Shown: positions 52,702 through 62,004 of the stretch, piece after piece
Numbering within the stretch: the first letter of the stretch is position 1
How the letters are laid out: each line of letters opens with the position of its first letter
Assembly: GCA_004524445.1 (NCBI GenBank)
Contig: SDNP01000009.1
Location: forward strand, 26,069 to 90,068
Direction: 5' to 3'
Length of the DNA stretch: 64,000 nt
DNA from: Candidatus Thorarchaeota archaeon
Lineage (GTDB): Archaea > Asgardarchaeota > Thorarchaeia > Thorarchaeales > Thorarchaeaceae
Position numbers and translations under genes: made by a program
The notes under the pieces: model-generated
Told to the model about the DNA's origin: nothing
The model's database searches: none
Seen by the model: the letters and a program-made list of their open reading frames with translations, nothing else

Positions 52702-54967
52702 AGGGTTTTAGAGAGGGAAGTTGTTTTTCATCAAGCGATAAAGCATTGAGATACTTTGCGGGTATAAGATTTTCAAATGCCCTTTTACAGAGCTCCTCGT
52801 AGGCATCTGAGTCATAAGTTGCAGAATCATCAAGTAGCTCTACTGCTTTCGCGCGTCTTAGAGGATTAGGTGATTTTGTGTCTGTCAAGATATACCGCAC
52901 TTTTTGACCTGCATGTATTTCTCTTCCTGACTCTACTAGTTGCTTTGCCACCATTGCTGCCCGTGAGGTTGTCTGGTACTCGTAGGGTTCACGCGTGAGT
53001 CTTGAGTGTAGTACAAGATCTCGTAGGTCCACATCTTCTTCCCTGAGTTTTGCTGAGAACTCTTTACAAACCGAATATGCTTTGGGAATCCTCTCAAGAA
53101 ACCCTTCCTTGTCCCTTCCCTTTGCAAGTATCTTTATCATTTCCGACTGGCAGTCGCCGACATACAGACAGGTATCTCGTCGCCGGGTTTCTATTCCTCG
53201 AGTTTTGATTGCCCCATTCTGATATACACCGTAGTAGCGGTTCAGGGGTGCAATGGAGGGATGAAGTCTGGATGAAGGAATTACCATCCAACGATATACT
53301 CCCTTCAAGGACATATCGATGTCAACTGCTTTGCTTACTCTTCTACAAAACTCTTGTACATGGTCAAAGTCAATCTCGTTTTCGGTTTTCACCCATAGAG
53401 AATCCACGATTCCATGTACGGTCTGAAACCCCATCTCTTGACCTATCTCCTGGGTCTTGAGCAGTACTTCACGAGCAAGTGCACAGACCGCAGTGTGCGC
53501 CTCGACACGCCCAAATTTCGCATTTTTGAACCCCAGGTACCCAAAACAAGAAACAAGCACTCCCTTCAGAGTGTTTTGCATTATCGCGTATTTCTCGGTG
53601 TCCTCCCCCTCTGCTATCAAACGTTTGAATTCGTTTCGTTTACGAACCACTAGTTCGAGCGACTTTGCAATGAGACCTCTTTTGCGATTACATAGACGGA
53701 AATTAAGTTCGGGGACTTCAATACAATATTTGTAGTCATAGGGGCAGTCCATTCGCATGCAGATTGTTTCGGGACTAATATTTCGAGTCACCATTAGTGT
53801 AGGGTACATAGAGGAGAAGTCTACCTCTGCAACGTGTTCGTAGATATCCGGTCTTGGTTGAAAGATAAGGCCCCCTCTGTCAATGTTTGCAAGTTCGTTT
53901 ATTGACTTGAGAAACTCGGGATTTCTCTTCACTGGTGGAATGAGCACGTCCATCTGGTGGGCTGTATAGAACTGAACTGAGGCGTTGACGCTACCAATAG
54001 ACATCCGTGCTACTCGTTGAGGTGGAGCAAAGGCCAGTCGACACCCTTCAATAACACCCTCGATTCCTGAAGGCCCACGGAACTTGCTGTCAGACCTGTC
54101 AATGTGGATTCTGCCATTGAACATCACTTGGTTGCCAGATCTATACACAATCTGATTATACTGCCAAAACGACGTTGGTTCGCGATAGGTCACATTCAGT
54201 GGGGTGCTATCTCTTGAGAAAACGAGTTCTACCTCATTTACCTTTGCTCTCAGTGTCAGATACCGGAACACATGGTCATCCCCTCCTCGACTGACAATGA
54301 TGTCTGGATCGATGGTATCAATAGCATTCTGAAGTGATAGGAGGGTCTCTTTCTCGGTCCGTTCTCTCAATTTGATGATTCTCCCCTGATGATAGACTTC
54401 GATGTGACTGATTGGATCTTCTAGGCGTGGAAATACTCGTCCAGATGCGACGTATACCTCAATCCCTATCTCCTCCAGATCTGGAATGTCATATTCGGCA
54501 TCTTCTCGGTTATCAAGGCACTTGAGTGCTGTAACTCTCTCTCCCTCGGACTCGAACTCTATTCTCCCGAAAGCAAAGATCTCCTCAGTCAAAAAGAACT
54601 GCTGGACTGGACCGATTTCTGCATGATAGACCACAGCGTCAGGTAATTTCTCTAGGTCCCTTGCAACTTCTCTTTGTTGTCCGACATCAGTGAAGACTCG
54701 TAAGACACGAGATTTCTCTTCATCATACACACTGGTATACTTCCGGACTATATCCACTCCTGCCACATGAGAATGTTCTCGTATTGTGTGAAACAATCGT
54801 TGGTCTGTCCACTCTTCAGCATCTAGAAGGCTGGTATGCACAAAGAGTGCTGGCTTGAATTTGTCATAGACGTACCCCTGCGTCCTTCCGTTCCTCTTGA
54901 TCCAGAGAATCAATGCTTCTCTGTCATGGTCTACGTTTGCATCGAGGAGCCATCCCTGTTTCTTCAT
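52691..54967 (-). CDS. Family B DNA polymerase, PolB2-like, with altered active-site motifs
   Basis: A 758-residue B-family polymerase. Motif A VDFSSMYPTLM keeps its Asp (Asp383). Motif B is KGVLVSCFGYLG instead of the usual KxxxNSxYG. Motif C is HGIVDSLW: the usual DTD reads IVD, leaving only Asp522. The exonuclease region lacks a DIET-type Exo I, and Exo II reads DPDIIVSRGGDDHVF. These are the traits of the archaeal PolB2 clade, reported as partly inactivated. The gene starts four bases after a small partner gene. A function in lesion bypass or DNA damage is possible but inferred. Confidence 0.85.
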   Translation of the reverse strand: MKKQGWLLDANVDHDREALILWIKRNGRTQGYVYDKFKPALFVHTSLLDAEEWTDQRLFHTIREHSHVAGVDIVRKYTSVYDEEKSRVLRVFTDVGQQREVARDLEKLPDAVVYHAEIGPVQQFFLTEEIFAFGRIEFESEGERVTALKCLDNREDAEYDIPDLEEIGIEVYVASGRVFPRLEDPISHIEVYHQGRIIKLRERTEKETLLSLQNAIDTIDPDIIVSRGGDDHVFRYLTLRAKVNEVELVFSRDSTPLNVTYREPTSFWQYNQIVYRSGNQVMFNGRIHIDRSDSKFRGPSGIEGVIEGCRLAFAPPQRVARMSIGSVNASVQFYTAHQMDVLIPPVKRNPEFLKSINELANIDRGGLIFQPRPDIYEHVAEVDFSSMYPTLMVTRNISPETICMRMDCPYDYKYCIEVPELNFRLCNRKRGLIAKSLELVVRKRNEFKRLIAEGEDTEKYAIMQNTLKGVLVSCFGYLGFKNAKFGRVEAHTAVCALAREVLLKTQEIGQEMGFQTVHGIVDSLWVKTENEIDFDHVQEFCRRVSKAVDIDMSLKGVYRWMVIPSSRLHPSIAPLNRYYGVYQNGAIKTRGIETRRRDTCLYVGDCQSEMIKILAKGRDKEGFLERIPKAYSVCKEFSAKLREEDVDLRDLVLHSRLTREPYEYQTTSRAAMVAKQLVESGREIHAGQKVRYILTDTKSPNPLRRAKAVELLDDSATYDSDAYEELCKRAFENLIPAKYLNALSLDEKQLPSLKPFIQ

Positions 54968-54970
54968 CTA

Positions 54971-55234
54971 TCACTCCTCTGCGTTTTTCAACTCTTCAAG
55001 TTGAAGTCGTAGTTGTTCTATCTCTTCAAGTAGTCCGATTATGGAGGCAACAAGAACCACTTCTGTGGTGCGGGGTGTGACCATCATGGTTCCTGCATCT
55101 GCGCATGCTCTTGCATAGTCAAACATCCGTTGTAGTTGCTCTCTCTGTGAGACCTTTAACGTACGTGAGAATGCCTTCCAACGACTCTCTTCCTTGTCCA
55201 CTGCATCACGAAAGGTTCTGGCAGTTCTTCCCAT
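54971..55234 (-). CDS. Small MGRT-type protein upstream of PolB2
   Basis: An 87-residue protein opening MGRTARTFRDAV, with a central RTLKVSQREQLQRMFDYARACADAG block and a C-terminal leucine-rich coiled helix (IIGLLEEIEQLRLQLEELK). I recall similar short MGRTxPTFR proteins in other archaea, including haloarchaea, some near polB2. It is co-transcribed with the polymerase, four bases apart. It may be a subunit or regulator. Divergent from it, at 55235-55442, is a promoter region only. Confidence 0.7.
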   Translation of the reverse strand: MGRTARTFRDAVDKEESRWKAFSRTLKVSQREQLQRMFDYARACADAGTMMVTPRTTEVVLVASIIGLLEEIEQLRLQLEELKNAEE

Positions 55235-55442
55235 GTCTGACTCATCCGGTGTCTTGCGTAGCAGGTGGCAGCGCCCTGACGGGGAAGGAGTATGTCATCT
55301 GAATAGTTGTTACATTTCTTCCTGCTAAACTTCTATTTGGCAGAACGAGAAGGTCAGAGGGACTTCACTGAAAGTAAACTCACTCGGTTATTCTGTTCAA
55401 ATTTATAAGAAGTACCAAACCAGTCGAATTAGAGGAGTATTT

Positions 55443-56147
55443 TTGAAAGAGCATATCCGGATCTTGGCTATTCTCTCTCTGATAGCAACAATCGGACTAG
55501 GTGGGGTAATCGTGCTTCTTCCAAGCACTGGAAGTCAATTCGAGTACAACGAAGATCTCGCCTATAATCAGTTGGCAATCATTGACGATACGAATGGAAC
55601 TCTCTCCTCCTTCTATTCACACTATCTTGAAATCCAGGGCGATGGCAGATTCAACCTCACCCTTCCGGCTTGGACCAATGTTGCGAATATTTACCTCAAT
55701 GCTACTGCGTATGAATTATCTGCTGATGTCGTGGTTTAAATTGACCTCTTGAGTAATCACGAGAGTCTTGCTAATCTTACGTGGGGAGCAAATCTGAAAA
55801 TGATTCACGAAAATGGGAGTATTGGATACGAATTACCCCTTCGCAGATATCTTGTGAGTGGAGGCATCGGATACTCAACGGGACGACACTTGGGTCTGCA
55901 ATCAAATAGCACGACTATCGAGAAATACAATCTTTCGTGGATGGGAGTCTCTTTAGAGTCCATGTTCCATGCGGAGTGTAATTCTAGTTATACGATTTAA
56001 TATGGGGTACTCTTTGATGTAACGATTACTCATGAACATGCCATTCCAACCGATGTTTCTTTACCCGTTCTCGCCTTCTTAGGACTGGGGATTTTCTCAA
56101 CAGGCATGCTTGCTGCTGAAGTATTTCTCATGAATCCTGATGACTAG
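55443..56147 (+). pseudogene. Membrane protein gene interrupted by two in-frame TAA codons
   Basis: One continuous frame with GAGGAG upstream and a TATA-like AATTTATAAG reads through two TAA codons (55737-55739 and 55998-56000) to a TAG ending at 56147. Joined, the product would be 232 codons plus the two stops: an N-terminal membrane helix (ILSLIATIGLGGVIVLL), a beta-rich extracytoplasmic part and a C-terminal helix (LPVLAFLGLGIFSTGMLAAEVFL). Sequence on both sides of each stop looks protein-like. The family is not recognised. Nonsense mutations or base-call errors are the plain explanations. Confidence 0.6.
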
Positions 56148-56249
56148 CTTTCAACGATTTGGCATGAAGAATAGATGAATTGCTTCACGAGTCCATGATC
56201 ATTGTGTTCTTTTTGGGACCACGTATGGGGTTGTTTTCATCTTCTCATA

Positions 56250-56534
56250 TCAGAAGTTCTTATCTTGCTTTCTGAGTTCTTCTTGGCGGATGTGTACCTT
56301 ACCGGAATGCACGGCACAACTCACGCAATAATAGGAAGTCATTCGCCGCCTTTGAATGAAAGCACCCTGTTTTTGCAGTTCTTTTGCCATTTGAGGCTCC
56401 ACTAGGGAACTGTATTTTGTGTATTTCTTTGCTTTATCTGCGGGGACCAAACGACCACATCTGGAACATTGCACGCTCCCCTTCTTACCAGCGCCGCCCT
56501 TTGAGCGCCCGCCGGATTTTCTTTTTTTCGTCAA
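56250..56534 (-). CDS. rps26e: Ribosomal protein eS26
   Basis: A 94-residue small-subunit ribosomal protein of the eukaryotic/archaeal S26e family. It has the Lys/Gly-rich N-terminus (KKRKSGGRSKGGAGKKG), zinc knuckle CSRCG, VPADKAKKY, and a second CVSCAVHSG pair, all in the expected order. S26e is found in Crenarchaeota, Asgard archaea and eukaryotes but not most Euryarchaeota. It lies on the minus strand, alone, near the decayed membrane gene. It is a useful lineage marker. Confidence 0.93.
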   Translation of the reverse strand: MTKKRKSGGRSKGGAGKKGSVQCSRCGRLVPADKAKKYTKYSSLVEPQMAKELQKQGAFIQRRRMTSYYCVSCAVHSGKVHIRQEELRKQDKNF

Positions 56535-56791
56535 ATTATTGCTTCCTCGCGATTTTGTTGGAAACGCTGCACTTCTCAGAATTCTTCATCTTAAAGGGTT
56601 ATTGTTTGGTTTCAAGTTCCAAAGTGTTTCTCTTAATGAACAAAACCAAGACATTCTTTGAGTTGGCTCTATATCTTGAGATATCAATCCCCAACTATTT
56701 ACTAGACGACTGGTCATTCACCAAATGTGTGGAGATTAACAAAAGAACGCTTTTATTCAACAAACGCTAGATGTAATATTGGTGTGAAGCT

Positions 56792-58618
56792 TTGAGGGGC
56801 GAAATACTTCAGCTAAGTGTTCTTTTGTTGCTTCTTTCAGCAAGCATTTCTCACTATCACATCATAGATTATCAGGTTTCTGAGAGCCTTTATTCCGGGC
56901 CATATCTCGATAGCATTCGTTACACATTCATAGAAGGTGAGGATCAGTTATTTCTAGCAATCACGGATAACGAGATTGACATGATTGGTGATTCAATAGA
57001 TCCCAATTTTGTCATCCCTCTAGAAGATTCTTCCATAGAGGTGAGCAAGCGGTATAGAAATGGCTATGGATATATGGCACTAAATTGCGAGAAGTACCCA
57101 TTCAACATTTCTGAATTCAGGCAGGCGATAGCCTATGCAATTGACAAGGAATTGATTTGCGATGACATATGGGATGGTTTGGCGTCGCCGCATGATTCGC
57201 TCTTGCCTAGAAACAACCCATTCTCAATCGAAGGTAGTGCACCAATTTCGTATTATGAAGATAATAACGAGAGTGCCATAACCATTTTTGATTCATTGGG
57301 CTTTCTTGATACGGATTCAGATGGATTTCGAGAGCTTCCAAATGGAAGTGAGTTTGATGTTCGGATTGATTATGCATCGACATCGAATATGGCAGCTGAA
57401 ATATGCCAGCTGTTCGAGCAAACTCTCCAGAGTCTGGATATTAATGCCACTGCAATCCCTTACGATTGGTACATATATCCCACAGAATACCCAGAGTACT
57501 TCGAAGACTTTGACATGGTTTTCGCAAGTCGCAACTTCCCATCCTTCGATTTGAGATGGATGAAGTATCCGAACCCAGCTGTTAGCCCAGTTTTTGGAAT
57601 CAATGTAAGCTGGTCCAACTCATCCTACGACGAATGGGCAAATCAGCTTACCTCTTCGGTGACATATACGGAGGTCGAAGATGCTGCCGCAGAGATGCAG
57701 AAGATATGGTTGGAAGAATGCCCTCTCATAATCTGCTACCAAAACCATATTTTCCATGCTCATAGAACTGACAGATTCACAGGTTTCGTCAATGATGCTT
57801 TGAGTGGGATTCCAGATTTCTGGACGAATTACAGGGTGCGGCTGAACTTGAAACCTTTGGGACAACAAGGCGGAACTCTTCGATGGGGTCTGCCCTTAGA
57901 ACCTGATACATTCAATCCTCTGGTCAGCTCTTCACAGTATACTTGGGACATTCTTGATATGCTCTATGACAGCTTGATGAAGAGGTCTCCTTCTGGCAAC
58001 ACTATTCCCTGGTTGGCAGCCAATTATACCTTTACTACTTTTGAGGACAATCAGGCTATTCCGGAAGGTCATTGCCAAATAGCTTTCGATATTCTTGATA
58101 ATGCCACCTGGTCAAACGGCGATCCTCTCACAGCCGAAGATATCAGAGACTCGTTGCTACATTATCGAAATTCGTACTATTTCGATGGAACCCCTCTGAT
58201 GCCCGAGCTTCAGCCATTGGTTGCTGCATATACCCTCGCCACAAATCAGCTCGTCTTGGAATTCAATACAACTTCATACTGGCACTTATACACAGTAGGT
58301 TACAAGCCAATTCTGCATAGTTTATCCTTACAGCAACTAGGGCTGGAGGATTGGCATGATTGGAAACCAGCCCCCCAGGCGGATGAATATGTCACTTCTG
58401 GTCCTTTTGTTGTGGACGAATTCGTGCCGGGAGAGTACATTCTGCTTATCCGGAATCCTTCCTATTTCTATCAACCGGCCCTCAATGATACGGCTTCAAA
58501 TGATTCCTCAGGATTCTTCGGCATATCAAGCCTGCAACAATTGGCTATATTTGGCACCTTAGCCACAGTAACGATTGCCGCAGTTGTCATCATAATCCGT
58601 AGAAAGGAAGATTCATAG
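56792..58618 (+). CDS. Peptide-type ABC substrate-binding protein (family 5), apparently circularly permuted
   Basis: 608 residues with an N-terminal hydrophobic export segment and a C-terminal membrane helix (LAIFGTLATVTIAAVVIII) ending in RRKEDS. The middle is SBP_bac_5-like, but the order is reversed. The start (GPYLDSIRYTFIEGEDQLFLA, FRQAIAYAIDKELI) matches what is normally the central and C-terminal part. From residue 360, GGTLRWGLPLEPDTFNP begins what is normally the N-terminus, and it ends at GEYILLIRNPSYFYQP, which is normally followed by the PYLD-type sequence. No permease or ATPase for peptides is nearby. The start is TTG 56792. Peptide or sugar ligand unknown. Confidence 0.8.
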   Translation: MRGEILQLSVLLLLLSASISHYHIIDYQVSESLYSGPYLDSIRYTFIEGEDQLFLAITDNEIDMIGDSIDPNFVIPLEDSSIEVSKRYRNGYGYMALNCEKYPFNISEFRQAIAYAIDKELICDDIWDGLASPHDSLLPRNNPFSIEGSAPISYYEDNNESAITIFDSLGFLDTDSDGFRELPNGSEFDVRIDYASTSNMAAEICQLFEQTLQSLDINATAIPYDWYIYPTEYPEYFEDFDMVFASRNFPSFDLRWMKYPNPAVSPVFGINVSWSNSSYDEWANQLTSSVTYTEVEDAAAEMQKIWLEECPLIICYQNHIFHAHRTDRFTGFVNDALSGIPDFWTNYRVRLNLKPLGQQGGTLRWGLPLEPDTFNPLVSSSQYTWDILDMLYDSLMKRSPSGNTIPWLAANYTFTTFEDNQAIPEGHCQIAFDILDNATWSNGDPLTAEDIRDSLLHYRNSYYFDGTPLMPELQPLVAAYTLATNQLVLEFNTTSYWHLYTVGYKPILHSLSLQQLGLEDWHDWKPAPQADEYVTSGPFVVDEFVPGEYILLIRNPSYFYQPALNDTASNDSSGFFGISSLQQLAIFGTLATVTIAAVVIIIRRKEDS

Positions 58619-58643
58619 TTTGAGGTGGTTCCACAATTGTCGT

Positions 58644-59342
58644 CTACTGAAACTGCCGGCTTATCATGTCAGCAACCGTTTCCTGTGGCAAAATCTCCCG
58701 TGATACAATCTGAAGGGTTTCATCTTGAAAGATGCCATCTCGAACTATCTCTTCTCCAGCCTTTATGGTGGCTTGAATGATGTCAGTTAAGTCCATACCC
58801 TGCTTCATCAACATTGGCAGTGCCCAGGCATATGGTCGTACGACCGCCCCCACAAATTCTCGCTGCATATTCTTTGCCATCGCCCTCACATGGGCTATCA
58901 AGGGGTCAAAATTGTCTAATTCCGCGAATCCACACACAGAAACCAACACAATCTTTCCATTGGGAATGGAGTGTCGAGGCGGATGTCTACAGTGGCCATT
59001 GATTATCTCAACTTTCCCTCTCATCAGGGGAATCATACGATCCAGCATAGTCTTCATAATACCGGTCATGCCATCAACATAGACTGGAGTGCCCAATACG
59101 ATGGTCTCGGTATCCTTCACCCGGTCATAAATAGGCCCCATGTCATCATCTTGAATACATTCACCTGGAGTGCCTATCCAGCAGTTGAAGCAACCGGTAC
59201 AGGGCTCGATGTCCAACTTGTGCACGTATATGACTTCTACCTCTGCGCCGGCATTCTTTGCCCCCTCCAAGAAGTACTCCATGAAACCAGCAGTGGCTCC
59301 CTGCTCCATGTTCGGGCTCCCATTGAATGCTAAAATCTTCAT
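58644..59342 (-). CDS. Iron-sulfur flavoprotein (NADPH-dependent FMN reductase fold)
   Basis: A 232-residue flavodoxin-fold protein. LAFNGSPNMEQGATAGFM is the FMN-phosphate loop. A compact cysteine cluster follows, CTGCFNCW and PGEC (residues about 48-63), which binds a [4Fe-4S] cluster in the Isf group. GTPVYVDGMTGIMKTMLDR is the second FMN loop. It carries electrons between ferredoxin and other partners. It is convergent with the binding-protein gene. Confidence 0.88.
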   Translation of the reverse strand: MKILAFNGSPNMEQGATAGFMEYFLEGAKNAGAEVEVIYVHKLDIEPCTGCFNCWIGTPGECIQDDDMGPIYDRVKDTETIVLGTPVYVDGMTGIMKTMLDRMIPLMRGKVEIINGHCRHPPRHSIPNGKIVLVSVCGFAELDNFDPLIAHVRAMAKNMQREFVGAVVRPYAWALPMLMKQGMDLTDIIQATIKAGEEIVRDGIFQDETLQIVSREILPQETVADMISRQFQ

Positions 59343-59473
59343 GCATTACCCATGAGAAGGCTTACTCATCAAGTTACCGCCCCAATTAAAGAGAGGAGAA
59401 CTGACGAAGAACTTTAATAACTGTGAACAACCCCCAACATGCTAAGCGCTGCCAACTCATAGGTGGAAATACA

Positions 59474-60040
59474 ATGGTTACAGCCCTGTTTAAGATAGTT
59501 CTCATGGGCGACGGCTCGGTAGGCAAGACCAGTCTGAGGCGTACGTACATGGGTGAAGGCTTCAAGGCTCAGTATATGATCACTATCGGTGCTGATTTTG
59601 CAGTCAAGAAGATGCAGTTGGAAGGCGGGCACGACGTCAGCATTCAGATTTGGGACCTGGCAGGTCAGGAGCATTTCAAGAGCGTTAGGTCAACATTCTA
59701 CAAAGGGGCACAGGGTGCACTTGCGGTCTACTCCACAGTTGAGAGGCAGTCATACGAGAACATCAAGAACTGGTTGGACGAGTGCTGGACAAATGCAGGG
59801 AAGAAAATTCCCATAGTTCTTATTGGTAATAAAATCGATCTTAGACAGCAGTTCGAGGACAATCCAGCCATGAGACAGACAATTGTTACCACTGAGGAGG
59901 GGCAGCGGCTGGCTGATGATATAGCATCAAACGGCGTGCATACGTCATTCATCGAAACGTCTGCTAAAACCGGTGAAAATGTTGAAGCATCCTTTCTGGA
60001 GCTAGCAATAAAGATTCTTGAGGCTGGCGGCTTGGCCTAA
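59474..60040 (+). CDS. Rab/Ras-like small GTPase
   Basis: A 188-residue small GTPase: G1 GDGSVGKT (residues 12-19), switch I Thr37 in YMITIGADF, G3 WDLAGQEHF (60-68), G4 NKID (119-122), and G5 ETSAKTG. The WDxAGQE motif is typical of Rab-type GTPases. There is no C-terminal Cys prenylation signal, so membrane association would need another route. The start ATG 59474 follows AGGTGG. It is followed closely by a WD40 protein on the same strand; a related GTPase lies convergent beyond it. Confidence 0.93.
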   Translation: MVTALFKIVLMGDGSVGKTSLRRTYMGEGFKAQYMITIGADFAVKKMQLEGGHDVSIQIWDLAGQEHFKSVRSTFYKGAQGALAVYSTVERQSYENIKNWLDECWTNAGKKIPIVLIGNKIDLRQQFEDNPAMRQTIVTTEEGQRLADDIASNGVHTSFIETSAKTGENVEASFLELAIKILEAGGLA

Positions 60041-60074
60041 TCGAGATTTCTGCTCCTTTGAGTCTGTCTTCATA

Positions 60075-61259
60075 ATGTTTTTAGATGCACCCAAATCAGT
60101 CAGTACTAGTATTGATTCTGCGGTGACTTGGATGGAAGACAATCAACTGTCATTGTTCTTACAGAGAAAGACATTGAAGCCCGAGGCTAAGCATGGTGAC
60201 GAGATTACAAGACGCTTCTCAATGAACAAAGTTGGCAGGATGTTTGCTGCCGCCATGCAAGATAGGACCATCCGTCTCTATGATGCCAAGACATGCGACG
60301 AGATGCAACGTGTACAGGATGAACATCTAACAACAGCCATTGACTTCAGTCCCCGCGGAGATATTGTAGCAACAGGAAGTGTGGGTCGCCTTGTCAAACT
60401 CTGGGATATCAAATCGGGGGATTTGATGGGTACTATGGAAGGGCATGACTATCCCGTTCTCTCCCTCTCCTTCTCGCCTGATGGAGATAAATTGGTCTCC
60501 GGGAGCGGAGACACCACACTGCGAATTTGGAATGTTGATAATCAAAGATTCATTCGAGAGATGAAAGGACACACGCTCTATGTTGTGAGTTGTGATTGGG
60601 ACCCTGTAGGAGACCGAATTGTCTCATCATCAATCGATTCGACTATTCGCGAGTGGAATGCATCTAGTGGTGAATTGCTTGCCGAACATGAAGATCACCG
60701 GACCGCTGTTCATCAGGTCCTATTCAATAAGGATGGTTCACTCTTGGCGTCTGGCTCCTCGGACCACAGCATCATTCTTTGGAACACAGATGGTGAACTC
60801 TCTCCTATGGAAACGCTCATGGGACATAATGAGGAAGTACGTGCCATCTCATTCAGCAATAATGGAAAGTACTTGGCCTCTGGATCTAGCGACAAAGAAC
60901 TCTATGTGTGGTCGGTAGATGACTATAGCATTCAAGGTCAAGCGAGGACCGCGGGGGAAATTGATGGATTGGAGTGGTATCCAAATGAGCTTGCCTTCAT
61001 CAGTTCTGATGGGACCGGTGCGATTCTTCGCTGGGATGTACGTGAACTTGAAGCCATGTTGAGTCCGTTTCAGAATCTGCTTGATGAAATCAAGGCAAAT
61101 GAGGACGAGAGCAAAAAGACTGAATTCATTGAACGCTTCAAGGAGATACAATCACAGTATGATGAAGAAACATTGAGAGACAAGCGACTCTTCTACATTA
61201 TGTGGCAGTGTAAGAGAGAATTAGGCTTACTAAAAGGGAAGATTCGAAAAAGACGATAA
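60075..61259 (+). CDS. WD40 beta-propeller protein
   Basis: A protein of about 394 residues with seven WD40-like repeats visible (for example LVKLWDIKSG, TLRIWNVDNQ, TIREWNASSG, SIILWNTDGE, ELYVWSVDDY), each with the GH/WD spacing. A C-terminal helical tail (LDEIKANEDESKKTEF) and basic end follow. It lies 34 bases downstream of a GTPase gene, so it may be a GTPase-linked scaffold. The start could be at the Met at 60075, which I prefer, or further upstream overlapping the GTPase gene. Confidence 0.9.
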   Translation: MFLDAPKSVSTSIDSAVTWMEDNQLSLFLQRKTLKPEAKHGDEITRRFSMNKVGRMFAAAMQDRTIRLYDAKTCDEMQRVQDEHLTTAIDFSPRGDIVATGSVGRLVKLWDIKSGDLMGTMEGHDYPVLSLSFSPDGDKLVSGSGDTTLRIWNVDNQRFIREMKGHTLYVVSCDWDPVGDRIVSSSIDSTIREWNASSGELLAEHEDHRTAVHQVLFNKDGSLLASGSSDHSIILWNTDGELSPMETLMGHNEEVRAISFSNNGKYLASGSSDKELYVWSVDDYSIQGQARTAGEIDGLEWYPNELAFISSDGTGAILRWDVRELEAMLSPFQNLLDEIKANEDESKKTEFIERFKEIQSQYDEETLRDKRLFYIMWQCKRELGLLKGKIRKRR

Positions 61260-61295
61260 TTGTCCGTGACCTCAGAAAGGAGTCGATATCAGAGT

Positions 61296-61829
61296 CTAAT
61301 CTACTTGGACTGATTCCACCATGACTTCACAAAGATTCGTGTAGGCATCTTCTACATTCTTTCCCGTAAGGGCACTTGATTCAACATAGATGTGATCGTG
61401 CTTTTCTGCCCACTCTTTCCCTTCTTCGGTTGTGACGACCCGGCTCTCTTCCAGATCGACTTTGTTTGCCACAACTATCAGGGGGATCTCGCGTCCGAGG
61501 TTCTTGAAGCACTCATCCTTCCAGTTTTTGATATTGAGAAATGTTCTTCTCCTGGTCACATCATATACAAGAAGCCCGCCTCTGGCACCCCTATAGAACC
61601 CCTGCCTTACTACTTCAAATCTTGGCTGTCCCGCCAGATCCCATACCTGCAGAGTCACCGTTGCGTCCCTTTCGGGCATCTCGACTTTCTTAATGGCAAA
61701 ATCAGACCCAATGGTCCGCTTGTAGTCGGATTGGAAATGTTGTTGTGTGAATCGAACAGTAAGTGCGGTCTTTCCGACAGCACCATCGCCCAACATGACA
61801 ATCTTGAAGCGGTATTCAGCTGACATCAC
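61296..61829 (-). CDS. Rab/Ras-like small GTPase
   Basis: A 177-residue GTPase: G1 GDGAVGKT (residues 14-21), a YKRTIGSDFAIKK switch I, G3 WDLAGQPRF, G4 NKVD and G5 ESSALTG. It resembles the GTPase at 59474 (shared WDLAGQ, NIKNW and TTEEG features), so the two are likely paralogues. There is no prenylation Cys. It is convergent with the WD40 gene. Roadblock proteins in the window are candidate partners. Confidence 0.92.
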   Translation of the reverse strand: MMSAEYRFKIVMLGDGAVGKTALTVRFTQQHFQSDYKRTIGSDFAIKKVEMPERDATVTLQVWDLAGQPRFEVVRQGFYRGARGGLLVYDVTRRRTFLNIKNWKDECFKNLGREIPLIVVANKVDLEESRVVTTEEGKEWAEKHDHIYVESSALTGKNVEDAYTNLCEVMVESVQVD

Positions 61830-62004
61830 AAGACACTTCCTGTTGCCTGAGGGTATAGAGAAGACCTATTAAAATATCGTATGGCAAATGGCGTTCTGTT
61901 GGAGGAATCAAGTTGAAACTTTCATAAAACCTAATAAGTTCCAGACCTATACTGGACTATTGAAATCACGACTTATACAGCAAGAAAATGGGGGGTTTCA
62001 AGAA

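Noticed and set aside
55737..56000. Recoding of TAA as an amino acid
   Set aside because: Other genes in the window end in normal TAA, TGA or TAG codons; two mutations or base errors are simpler. Kept as a finding with low weight for recoding.
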